From contig CAYVBW010000021.1 in the NCBI GenBank assembly GCA_964449995.1, forward strand, positions 1 through 12,995: a stretch of 12,995 bases of DNA. Direction: 5' to 3'. The notes under the pieces are model-generated. The model saw only the letters and a list, made by a program, of their open reading frames with translations. It did no database searches and had not been told where the DNA came from. Source of the stretch: CAYVBW01 sp964449995 (GTDB taxonomy: Bacteria > Patescibacteriota > Microgenomatia > UBA1400 > PJMF01). A program made the position numbers and the translations under genes. Positions 6,500 to 12,597 of this stretch are shown piece after piece; within the stretch, counting starts at the first letter, position 1, and every line of letters begins with the position of its first letter.

Positions 6500-7642
6500 A
6501 TGTCAACACATCTTTTTGTGCTAGGTCACACACCTCAGCTTTCACTTGCTGAATTAAGATCTCTTTTACCTAAACAAGAATTGGAAACTTGGTCAAATCA
6601 CTTAGTGGCGACTTCTTTGCTAAAAGACCAGCAAGCTGATCAACTCCAGGAAATATTGGGAGGAGTATTTAAAATTCTTAAAATAGTAATGCCCTTACCG
6701 CCTGCAAAAGATGAGATGCTGTCAGAAATAACTCAACATTTAAAAAATTATAAAGGTAAGATTTTATTTGGTTTAACCTTTTTCCCCAAAAGCAATCAAT
6801 TGTTGTCTGAAGCCGACATTAAAAATAGCCTTAAATCCGTAGGTAAAAAATCTAGATATCAACAAACAGACGATTGGGGATTATCAACTGCAATTTTAAG
6901 TCATGAACCTGATGCTCTTGATTTGTTTGTTATTGAAAACTCTGGTCAACATTATTTGGCGCAGACTTGCGCTTATCAAAATTTGGAAGCTTGGGTTAAG
7001 CGTGACAGAAAAAAACCATATAGTTCTGGCAAGAGAGGTATGCTGCCTCCGAAACTGGCTAGAGTTTTAGTTAACCTGGGATTGGGACAGCTGGACATGA
7101 GCCCAGAGCATCAATCAGTTTTATATGATCCTTTTTGCGGAACAGGAACTGTGCTTATTGAAGGTTTATTGCGTGGATGTGAAGTAATTGGTTCTGATTC
7201 AGATAGTGAGGCTGTTGCAGGCACTATTAAAAACTTATATTGGCTGGAAGATCAGTTAGAGCAAAAAGTAAAATATCAGGTTTTTCAAGGTGATGTAGCC
7301 CATGTAACCAAGCATTTATGGGAAGTTAAACCAAACTTAATTGTCACAGAACCATTTATGGGTAAACCTAATCCTAAACCATCAGAATTAAAAAATATAT
7401 TTACAGGGTTGCGGTCATTATACCTGGGAGCTTTTAAAGCCTGGGCTCAGATTTTGGATAGTCAGGCTGTTGTAGTAATAGTTTTTCCTCAAGTTAGGGC
7501 ACAAAATAAAGAATATAATTTATTGGAATTAATTGACAAAATTGCTGGTTATGGATATACTCTTCAAGTTGAGCCTATTGACTATGGCTATCAAAAGTCA
7601 GTGGTAAAAAGGCAAATATTAGTTTTTAAATATCAAAAGTAA
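6500..7642 (+). CDS. TRM11-like (THUMP-type) RNA/DNA methyltransferase
   Basis: Predicted SAM-dependent methyltransferase of 380 residues. The N-terminal half resembles the TRM11/THUMP RNA-binding region, with LGHTPQLSLAEL near the start. RDRKKPYSSGKRGMLPPKLARVLVNL (about 172-197) is the usual linker into the catalytic domain. SAM motif I is DPFCGTGTVLIE (210-221). The motif IV position has TEPFMGKP (283-290) instead of the usual D/N-P-P-Y/F. In characterised relatives this family makes N2-methylguanosine in tRNA; the substrate here is not shown by the sequence. It lies between rplU and rpmA with gaps of 8 and 6 bases, so it is cotranscribed with ribosomal proteins, in the place where Firmicutes carry the L27 protease gene prp. 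Alternatives are a 23S rRNA modifier or another tRNA guanine methylase. Confidence 0.82.
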   Translation: MSTHLFVLGHTPQLSLAELRSLLPKQELETWSNHLVATSLLKDQQADQLQEILGGVFKILKIVMPLPPAKDEMLSEITQHLKNYKGKILFGLTFFPKSNQLLSEADIKNSLKSVGKKSRYQQTDDWGLSTAILSHEPDALDLFVIENSGQHYLAQTCAYQNLEAWVKRDRKKPYSSGKRGMLPPKLARVLVNLGLGQLDMSPEHQSVLYDPFCGTGTVLIEGLLRGCEVIGSDSDSEAVAGTIKNLYWLEDQLEQKVKYQVFQGDVAHVTKHLWEVKPNLIVTEPFMGKPNPKPSELKNIFTGLRSLYLGAFKAWAQILDSQAVVVIVFPQVRAQNKEYNLLELIDKIAGYGYTLQVEPIDYGYQKSVVKRQILVFKYQK

Positions 7643-7648
7643 TTTACT

Positions 7649-7909
7649 ATGGCACACGTTAAAGGTTCTGGCACAGTTAAGCAACAATCTCAGAGAAAAC
7701 GCAGTGGTAAAAGACTAGGCGTGAAGCTTCATGATGGTCAGGTTGTCAAAGTGGGGCAAATAATCCTTAAACAAAAGGGCATGGTTTACAAAGCCCAAGA
7801 TGGCGTAGGTGTTGGTAGAGATCATACTCTTTTTGCTATGCGAAATGGCTATGTAAGTTTTGGTCACAGGCATGGAAATACTACCGTAAGTGTGGTAGAA
7901 AAGACCTAG
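7649..7909 (+). CDS. rpmA: 50S ribosomal protein L27, divergent N-terminal tail
   Basis: Large-subunit protein whose flexible N-terminal tail reaches the peptidyl-transferase centre. The 86-residue protein begins MAHVKGSGTVKQ, directly matching the mature L27 start with no cleavable extension, so no Prp protease is needed. KRLGVKLHDGQVVKVGQIILKQKG and GVGRDHTLFAM (about 57-67) are clear L27 signatures. The tail is unusual: the common NGRDSES segment is replaced by QQSQRKRSG, two residues longer and more basic. Last gene of the rplU operon. No Shine-Dalgarno is visible. After the stop a short GTTT/AAAC hairpin (7915-7926) is followed by a T-rich stretch that may act as a weak terminator. Confidence 0.96.
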   Translation: MAHVKGSGTVKQQSQRKRSGKRLGVKLHDGQVVKVGQIILKQKGMVYKAQDGVGVGRDHTLFAMRNGYVSFGHRHGNTTVSVVEKT

Positions 7910-7957
7910 TAGTAGTTTGCTTAAACAAGATTTTCGTTTTTCTTTTTTCTCAATTTA

Positions 7958-7966
7958 TGGCATACT
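7958..7966 (+). promoter_or_regulatory. Probable leaderless parB promoter (extended -10)
   Basis: TGG (7958-7960) followed by CATACT (7961-7966), six bases before the parB ATG at 7973. The expected start site coincides with the A of the start codon, so the mRNA would be leaderless. A T-rich block near 7938-7943 is in -35 position but matches poorly. Confidence 0.45.
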
Positions 7967-7972
7967 GTTGTT

Positions 7973-8782
7973 ATGACAAATGATTTAATTATTCTCAACA
8001 TTGACCAACTTCAACCCAACCCCTTCCAGCCAAGGGATAAAATAAAAAAAGAGTCTCTTTCTGAGCTAATAGAATCAATAAAAACTCATGGCGTGATTGA
8101 GCCGTTAATCGTTGCCAATACTCCAGCTGGTTATCAAATCATTGCAGGTGAAAGGCGCTGGAGAGCAGCAAAGGAAGCCGGCTTAAAAGAAATTCCTGTT
8201 TTAGTTAAAAAAACAAGTCCCAAGCAAATGCTTGAAATAGCTTTGGTAGAAAATGTTCAAAGAAGTAATCTCAATGCTATTGAAAGAGCAACAGGGTTTC
8301 AGCAACTGATTCGTGACTTTGGTTTTTCTATTGAAGAATTAACCCAACAAATTTCTAAGTCGCAATCTTATATTAGCAACAGTTTGAGGCTTTTAAGACT
8401 TCCTGATGCTATTAAAGATGGAGTGATCGAGGGCGTTATCTCAGAAGGACACGCTAGGGCTTTGGCTGGTTTAGATAATGAGTCACAGCAAATTAAGTGT
8501 TATCGAAAAATTGTAAATGAAAATGCTTCTGTTAGAAGAACCGAACAGATTGTCAGGCAATTGAAACAAAAAATTAATAGCCAAAATGAGAGTAAAACCA
8601 TTGATGAAAAGAATAAGGAAATAGAAGTTTTAGTAAAAACTCTGAAAAGAGAATTGGAATCTCCTCCAGAAATAAACCTTACTAGGACTAGAAACCTTAC
8701 ACGACTTGTTATTACTTTAAAGGGAGATAGAAAAAAGACTGATAAAGATTTACAGAGGGTGTTAAAAAAGCTTAAAAAATAA
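7973..8782 (+). CDS. parB: ParB/Spo0J-family chromosome partitioning protein
   Basis: CTP-dependent DNA clamp that loads at parS sites and works with ParA in chromosome segregation. The 269-residue protein shows the ParB N-terminal domain (INPFQPR-like PNPFQPR near residue 16), the CTP-binding motifs GERRWRAA (59-66) and ENVQRSNLN (93-101), then the helix-turn-helix ELTQQISKSQSYISNSLRLLRLP (about 123-145), and a short C-terminal dimerisation region after a charged linker. All three domains are present at roughly normal length. No parA is adjacent and I see no parS palindrome in the window. Its own extended -10 promoter sits immediately upstream. It converges with ftsI, with only 26 bases between the stops. 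A Noc-like or plasmid ParB is an alternative, but the surroundings are chromosomal. Confidence 0.95.
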   Translation: MTNDLIILNIDQLQPNPFQPRDKIKKESLSELIESIKTHGVIEPLIVANTPAGYQIIAGERRWRAAKEAGLKEIPVLVKKTSPKQMLEIALVENVQRSNLNAIERATGFQQLIRDFGFSIEELTQQISKSQSYISNSLRLLRLPDAIKDGVIEGVISEGHARALAGLDNESQQIKCYRKIVNENASVRRTEQIVRQLKQKINSQNESKTIDEKNKEIEVLVKTLKRELESPPEINLTRTRNLTRLVITLKGDRKKTDKDLQRVLKKLKK

Positions 8783-8790
8783 TTTTTTGA
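8772..8790. terminator. Possible weak bidirectional terminator between parB and ftsI
   Basis: AAAAAA (8774-8779) and TTTTTT (8783-8788) flank a three-base loop that includes the end of the parB stop codon. An A/T-only hairpin in a 26-base convergent gap could stop both transcripts, but it has no G-C pairs and is speculative. Confidence 0.22.
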
Positions 8791-8808
8791 ATCATTTTGC
8801 TCGCTTAC

Positions 8809-10563
8809 TTACAAAACTAACATAATTTTATCAGCCACATCATACCAAATTGGGACAGCTGTTACTTCAGCCCAGGGGCTAAGCAATGGTTCGGTAAGTT
8901 TAACAATCATTACAAATTTTGGATCATCTGCTGGGGCAAAGCCTAGGAAGCTGGCAATGGTGCCAGTCTCACGATATCCCCCTTCTGAACTAGCTATTTG
9001 AGCTGTTCCTGTTTTACCTGCTATTAGGAAATGTTGATCTACCCAATTGCCTCTTGTTGGTGCAGAGTTAATCATCATTTTAGTAACTGTGTTTGCAGAT
9101 TCTTTCTCTAGAACTTTTTTTAATATTTGGGGTTCGTGTATTATTTTACCTTGGGTTTGAGAGTCACTCACTTCTTGAACGATATATGGCCTCATCATTA
9201 TTCCTTGGTTGGCTATGGCTCCTGCAGCCCTCACTAATTGCAAGCTATTTGTTAAAAAACCCTGACCAAAGCTGGCATTGGCTAGCTCAACTGGTCTTAA
9301 TTTATCGCGCAAAGGTGTTGATCTATCTTCCTGTAAATCAATTTCTAGCGCATCACCAATGCCAAATTTTTTTAAATAGTTTATAAAGTTTTCTCCTCCG
9401 ATTTTTTCGACAGCATAGACTAGAGCAACATTGTCTGATTTCTTAAGAGCATCTGTCATAGAAATATTTGGGTTGTATTCATTGTTCCAAGTTCTGATAG
9501 CAAAATCACCAAAAACCCTGGGTCCTGAGCAATTATCGCAGATTGTTTCAGGCGTTATTGCTTGGGTGTCAATGCCTGTCGCTATAGTGAATATTTTGAA
9601 TATCGAACCAGGCTCATAAAGATCAGTTAGAATTGGATTTTTTAGTACTTCGGTTGGTGTTAAATGATACTCTTGAGGATCGTAGTGAGGCCAAGTAGCC
9701 ATTGCTAAAATTGCTCCTGTTTTAGGATCCATAATAACAATTTCTCCCTTTTTACTTTGAGTTTGTGCAACGCCTTTTTTTAATTCTTCAGTAGCAATAA
9801 ACTGGATGTCTCTACGAATAGTAAGAGTGACATCACGACCATCTAGGCTGGAAAAGTCAAGTTTTTGATCTGCTAACTGTTGGCCCTGAGCATCTTGTTT
9901 ATAGCGGATAATTTTTTCTTGCCCTTTAAGTTCCTTGTTAAGGGCTCCCTCAATACCGTAAAAACCAACATTTAGTCCATCCTCATCACTTCCAACAAAC
10001 CCAGTAATGTGAGCAGCCATCGATCCTTCTGGATAATGCCTAACTGATTGTTCAATAAAATGTAGTCCTGTAATTCTACTAGATTCAACTAATGTTTTTA
10101 GTTCTTCACAAAGAGAAGAGCTGAGTAAAATCCAAGAGCTGGTACGATCAAGGGCGTTTTTTAGTTTTTGCCGAAATTCGTCTGAAGAAAATTCTTTGAA
10201 ATTTTGACTTACTTCTTCATTGCCGTTTTTTTCGTCTTGAATTTGCTGTAAGTGAAATGTTTCAAACAGATTTATCAATTGCTCAATCAAATTATCTTGT
10301 TCAATCTTAAGCTCATTTTTATTGACGTAAAGGTCATAGACAGTTGTATTACCCACAAGCAACTTATTGTCAGCTGTAAAAATTTTCCCCCTCTGCCCCT
10401 TAATTGTATTTTGAGCACTTAGTTGCTTGCTGGCCGCTGATTTTAGAGTTTGAGACCTAATCACTTGCCAATAAAATAATCTCAAGGAAATTAAAAACAG
10501 TGTTCCAAGAATGATCAAAAAAGCAGTTTTGATTCTGTGGTTAACTGCAGAAACTTGAGACAT
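8809..10563 (-). CDS. ftsI: Class B penicillin-binding protein, FtsI/PBP2-like transpeptidase
   Basis: Membrane-anchored D,D-transpeptidase that crosslinks septal peptidoglycan together with a SEDS polymerase. The 584 residues begin with a short cytoplasmic part and one membrane segment (about 13-32, FLIILGTLFLISLRLFYW), then the PBP dimer/pedestal domain starting at QRGKIFTADNKLL, then the transpeptidase domain. The three catalytic motifs are intact: SIFK with S320 as nucleophile, SDN at 376-378, and KTG at 517-519. No PASTA repeats follow. It lies 12 bases after ftsL in the mraZ-rsmH-ftsL-ftsI order, which favours FtsI over the elongation PBP2. The cluster ends here: no murE or murF follows, and parB converges. 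Start ATG at 10563 follows a TATATA stretch without Shine-Dalgarno. Confidence 0.95.
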   Translation of the reverse strand: MSQVSAVNHRIKTAFLIILGTLFLISLRLFYWQVIRSQTLKSAASKQLSAQNTIKGQRGKIFTADNKLLVGNTTVYDLYVNKNELKIEQDNLIEQLINLFETFHLQQIQDEKNGNEEVSQNFKEFSSDEFRQKLKNALDRTSSWILLSSSLCEELKTLVESSRITGLHFIEQSVRHYPEGSMAAHITGFVGSDEDGLNVGFYGIEGALNKELKGQEKIIRYKQDAQGQQLADQKLDFSSLDGRDVTLTIRRDIQFIATEELKKGVAQTQSKKGEIVIMDPKTGAILAMATWPHYDPQEYHLTPTEVLKNPILTDLYEPGSIFKIFTIATGIDTQAITPETICDNCSGPRVFGDFAIRTWNNEYNPNISMTDALKKSDNVALVYAVEKIGGENFINYLKKFGIGDALEIDLQEDRSTPLRDKLRPVELANASFGQGFLTNSLQLVRAAGAIANQGIMMRPYIVQEVSDSQTQGKIIHEPQILKKVLEKESANTVTKMMINSAPTRGNWVDQHFLIAGKTGTAQIASSEGGYRETGTIASFLGFAPADDPKFVMIVKLTEPLLSPWAEVTAVPIWYDVADKIMLVL

Positions 10564-10575
10564 TATATAAAAAAA

Positions 10576-10878
10576 TTATTGTAGTTTAAGAGCTAGAGGC
10601 TGATCAGCGCTAATGATGATTATATTAGAAATCGGGATATATTCCTCAATTGCTTTTTCTCTTAGTGAACTGAGAGAGGTAGTTTCTCCAAGTTCGACTT
10701 CCAGCCTTTCCTGTTCCCTGACAAGCTCCTGCTTGCGAGCTTGTAGAGCACCAATTCTGTCTTGATAAGCAATAGTTTGACTAAGTTTGAAGATAGTAGA
10801 GATAGTTTGGTGCACTAAAAATAAAATCAGTACTAAATAATAAAGCTTGATAAGTTTATTAATTTTTGTTTTTTTCAT
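10576..10878 (-). CDS. ftsL: FtsL/DivIC-like septum protein
   Basis: Small bitopic divisome protein of 100 residues. It has a short basic N-terminus (KKTKINK), one membrane helix at about 11-30 (LYYLVLILFLVHQTISTIF), then a charged heptad-like coiled coil at about 35-65 (RIGALQARKQELVREQERLEVEL) and a short extracellular tail. FtsL and DivIC sequences diverge strongly, so the call rests on this topology plus its place between rsmH and ftsI. Its start codon touches the assembly gap. The bases after the gap repeat its first 55 bases up to the ATG, so the gene is complete. In the repaired sequence the ATG overlaps the rsmH stop as ATGA, which implies translational coupling. Confidence 0.85.
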   Translation of the reverse strand: MKKTKINKLIKLYYLVLILFLVHQTISTIFKLSQTIAYQDRIGALQARKQELVREQERLEVELGETTSLSSLREKAIEEYIPISNIIIISADQPLALKLQ

Positions 10879-10978
10879 NNNNNNNNNNNNNNNNNNNNNN
10901 NNNNNNNNNNNNNNNNNNNNNNNNNNNNNNNNNNNNNNNNNNNNNNNNNNNNNNNNNNNNNNNNNNNNNNNNNNNNNN
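10879..10978. other. Scaffold gap of exactly 100 N (artefactual)
   Basis: One hundred N, the conventional length for a gap of unknown size. The 55 bases before (10824-10878) and after (10979-11033) are identical, so the two contigs overlap and no sequence is missing here. The true locus is 155 bases shorter than shown. Confidence 0.97.
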
Positions 10979-11033
10979 AAATCAGTACTAAATAATAAAG
11001 CTTGATAAGTTTATTAATTTTTGTTTTTTTCAT
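10979..11033 (-). repeat. Duplicated contig end: second copy of the ftsL 5' end
   Basis: Exact copy of 10824-10878, encoding the first 18 codons of ftsL. The length of 55 equals a common de Bruijn k-mer size, so this is an unmerged contig overlap and not a biological direct repeat. It should not be annotated as a second gene. Confidence 0.95.
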
Positions 11034-11944
11034 AATTGTTTTTCAAAAACTCTCAGTTTTGCGCTGCGAGCTGCAGGATTGTTAGTAGTTTCCTTTTTCG
11101 TTGGTGTTTCTGGTTTTTTGGTTAAAATTTTTCCTTGATTACTTTTTTCCCATTCTTTGAACTGCTGTTTAACAACCGCATCTTCTCCTTGATGAAAAGC
11201 TACAGTGATTATTCTGCCTTTGGGGGCTAGAATATTTATTGCTTGAGGCAATGCTATTCGAATACTAACTAGCTCATCATTCACGGCTATTCTTAGAGCC
11301 TGAAAAATTTTAGTCGCTGGGTGCAGATGTGAAGTTCTGGCTTTATTTTGAAATATAATTTCAACTAATTGACCTACAGTTTCGATTTTATTTTCCCTAT
11401 TCTTACCACGAAATTGATCTATTGCTTGGGCAATTTTTCTCGCCTGAGCCTCACCTCCATATTCTCTGAACAATTCTGTAAGCTGTTTTACAGAGAGAAC
11501 TGTTAACAAATCAGAGGCAGTGATACCTAGGGCTTGGTCCATTCTCATATCCAATGGTTGGTTGGGTTGATCAAAGCTGAAACCACGGTGAGAAGCCCGA
11601 ATCTGATCGAGGCTGGTGCCAAAATCAAATAAGATTCCATCAACTTGAATGGTTTCAGCTTGATCTGTCTGAAATTTATGAACTTCAGCTTCTAAATGAG
11701 AAAAATTAGCTTTGACTAATTTTAAATTACCAGTTGCAATATCTGAGGCAAAGATTTCTTGTCCATATTCAATAGCTTCTTCGTCTACATCAAAAGCAAT
11801 TACCTTTGCTCCTTTTTTTAATATTGCCTGAGTATGACCCCCTCTGCCAAAAGTAGCGTCTACATACCAACGATCAGGTTTAATATGCAAGTACTTAATA
11901 ACCTCTTTGAGCATTACTGGTTTGTGTAAAGCGGTTTTAGTCAT
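11030..11944 (-). CDS. rsmH: 16S rRNA (cytosine-1402-N4) methyltransferase RsmH (MraW)
   Basis: SAM-dependent enzyme that methylates N4 of C1402 in the 16S rRNA decoding centre. Family marks are HKPVMLKEVIKYL at the N-terminus, the SAM motif YVDATFGRGGHT, FDVDEEAI, LFDFGTSLDQI, RGFSFDQ and PLDMRMD, and the C-terminal NNPAARSAKLRVFE. From the ATG at 11944 the protein is 304 residues, normal for RsmH, and overlaps mraZ by 8 bases. An ATG at 11959 would add five residues and overlap by 23, with no family support. Its TGA stop overlaps the downstream ftsL start as ATGA once the artefactual gap is closed. Second gene of the mra cluster. Confidence 0.97.
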   Translation of the reverse strand: MTKTALHKPVMLKEVIKYLHIKPDRWYVDATFGRGGHTQAILKKGAKVIAFDVDEEAIEYGQEIFASDIATGNLKLVKANFSHLEAEVHKFQTDQAETIQVDGILFDFGTSLDQIRASHRGFSFDQPNQPLDMRMDQALGITASDLLTVLSVKQLTELFREYGGEAQARKIAQAIDQFRGKNRENKIETVGQLVEIIFQNKARTSHLHPATKIFQALRIAVNDELVSIRIALPQAINILAPKGRIITVAFHQGEDAVVKQQFKEWEKSNQGKILTKKPETPTKKETTNNPAARSAKLRVFEKQL

Positions 11945-12356
11945 TGATTTGTTCTGCAATTACCTCAGCCTGGTTTTCGAGTTGGTCAATGTATTGGTGA
12001 TATTTTTTTTGATCCCAAATTTCAATCCGACTGAAGCTGCCCACAATCACAATTTCTTGATGTAGGTTGGCATACTCAATCAAGTACTTGGGCAGATGTA
12101 CTCGACCGTTATTATCAGCTTTAATTAATTTGGCTTCATTAGTCATGATTCTGGTCAAATCACGATGAGCTTTTTTTGTGAAAGAGCGTTTGGCTAATTG
12201 GCCAAGTTCTTGTTTAAATGTGTTTGCTTTTAGCAAAAACAAACAGCCATCTAAGCCACGAGTTACTATCCATTCTTTGTTTTTAACTCTAAAATTTTTT
12301 GGTATTGAGACCCGTCCATTTTGTTGTAGTTTGTAATAATACTTGCCGATAAACAT
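11937..12356 (-). CDS. mraZ: Transcriptional regulator MraZ
   Basis: Ring-forming DNA-binding protein that controls the division/cell-wall operon it heads. The 139 residues hold two SpoVT-AbrB-like halves: MFIGKYYYKLQQNGRVSIP (about 1-19 onward) and the second around NNGRVHLPKYLIEYANL (about 82-98). TRGLDGCLFLL and SFSRIEIWDQKKYHQY are strong MraZ signatures. Of the two DxxxR motifs, the second is kept (DNNGR) but the first reads QQNGR, with Gln11 in place of Asp. First gene of the minus-strand cluster, overlapping rsmH slightly. The region upstream carries ten-base-spaced ATTGGT boxes that fit the known tandem-repeat operators of MraZ, which suggests autoregulation. No Shine-Dalgarno is seen before the ATG. 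Confidence 0.97.
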   Translation of the reverse strand: MFIGKYYYKLQQNGRVSIPKNFRVKNKEWIVTRGLDGCLFLLKANTFKQELGQLAKRSFTKKAHRDLTRIMTNEAKLIKADNNGRVHLPKYLIEYANLHQEIVIVGSFSRIEIWDQKKYHQYIDQLENQAEVIAEQIND

Positions 12357-12393
12357 GTATTTTTTGTTTTGTTTACCTATTATTTATATTGTT

Positions 12394-12453
12394 GTTAACC
12401 AATATTTTATACTTTTTATTTTTTTATAGGATCTTTTACCAATTTATACCAAT
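12394..12453 (-). promoter_or_regulatory. mraZ promoter with tandem ATTGGT boxes (candidate MraZ operator)
   Basis: On the minus strand ATTGGT occurs at 12453-12448, 12443-12438 and 12403-12398. The first two are exactly 10 bases apart and the third is 40 further, all in the same helical phase. TTGGTA at 12452-12447 could serve as -35 with a 17-base spacer to CTATAA, so the boxes would overlap the polymerase site. MraZ of E. coli and mycoplasmas binds direct repeats with a 10-base period upstream of its own gene. The spacing and place are seen; binding is inferred. Confidence 0.6.
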
Positions 12454-12540
12454 TTATAATTGATATTATAATGACCTAAATAAAATAGTCTGTAAAGACG
12501 AAACTTATTTCGGGTTTAAAAACAAAAAATACTTAAATTG

Positions 12541-12571
12541 AAAAAAACTAACCGCTATAATAAGCGGTTAG
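12541..12571 (-). terminator. Strong intrinsic terminator of the right-edge gene
   Basis: Nine perfect pairs, CTAACCGCT with AGCGGTTAG around a six-base loop, followed on the minus strand by seven T (A-run at 12541-12547). It lies 26 bases after the stop of the minus-strand gene at 12598 and insulates the mraZ promoter from it. The plus-strand side has only a short A-run, so it acts in one direction. Confidence 0.92.
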
Positions 12572-12597
12572 AAAAAGTATCCTAGAAGAATTTTCTT

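Larger units (their letters stand above)
12357..12597. other. Intergenic region upstream of mraZ, summary
   Basis: This very AT-rich spacer holds the mraZ leader and operator (12357-12453) and the terminator of the neighbouring gene (12541-12571). Between them (12464-12540) I see only a small CGAAA/TTTCG hairpin at 12499-12512 and nothing I can assign. Confidence 0.6.

Noticed and set aside
7973..8808. parS site near parB
   Set aside because: I looked for the TGTTTCACGTGAAACA-type palindrome here and across the window and found no convincing match.
10979..11033. Biological direct repeat or second ftsL fragment
   Set aside because: The identity is exact, flush with a 100-N gap and 55 bases long, which fits an unmerged contig overlap.
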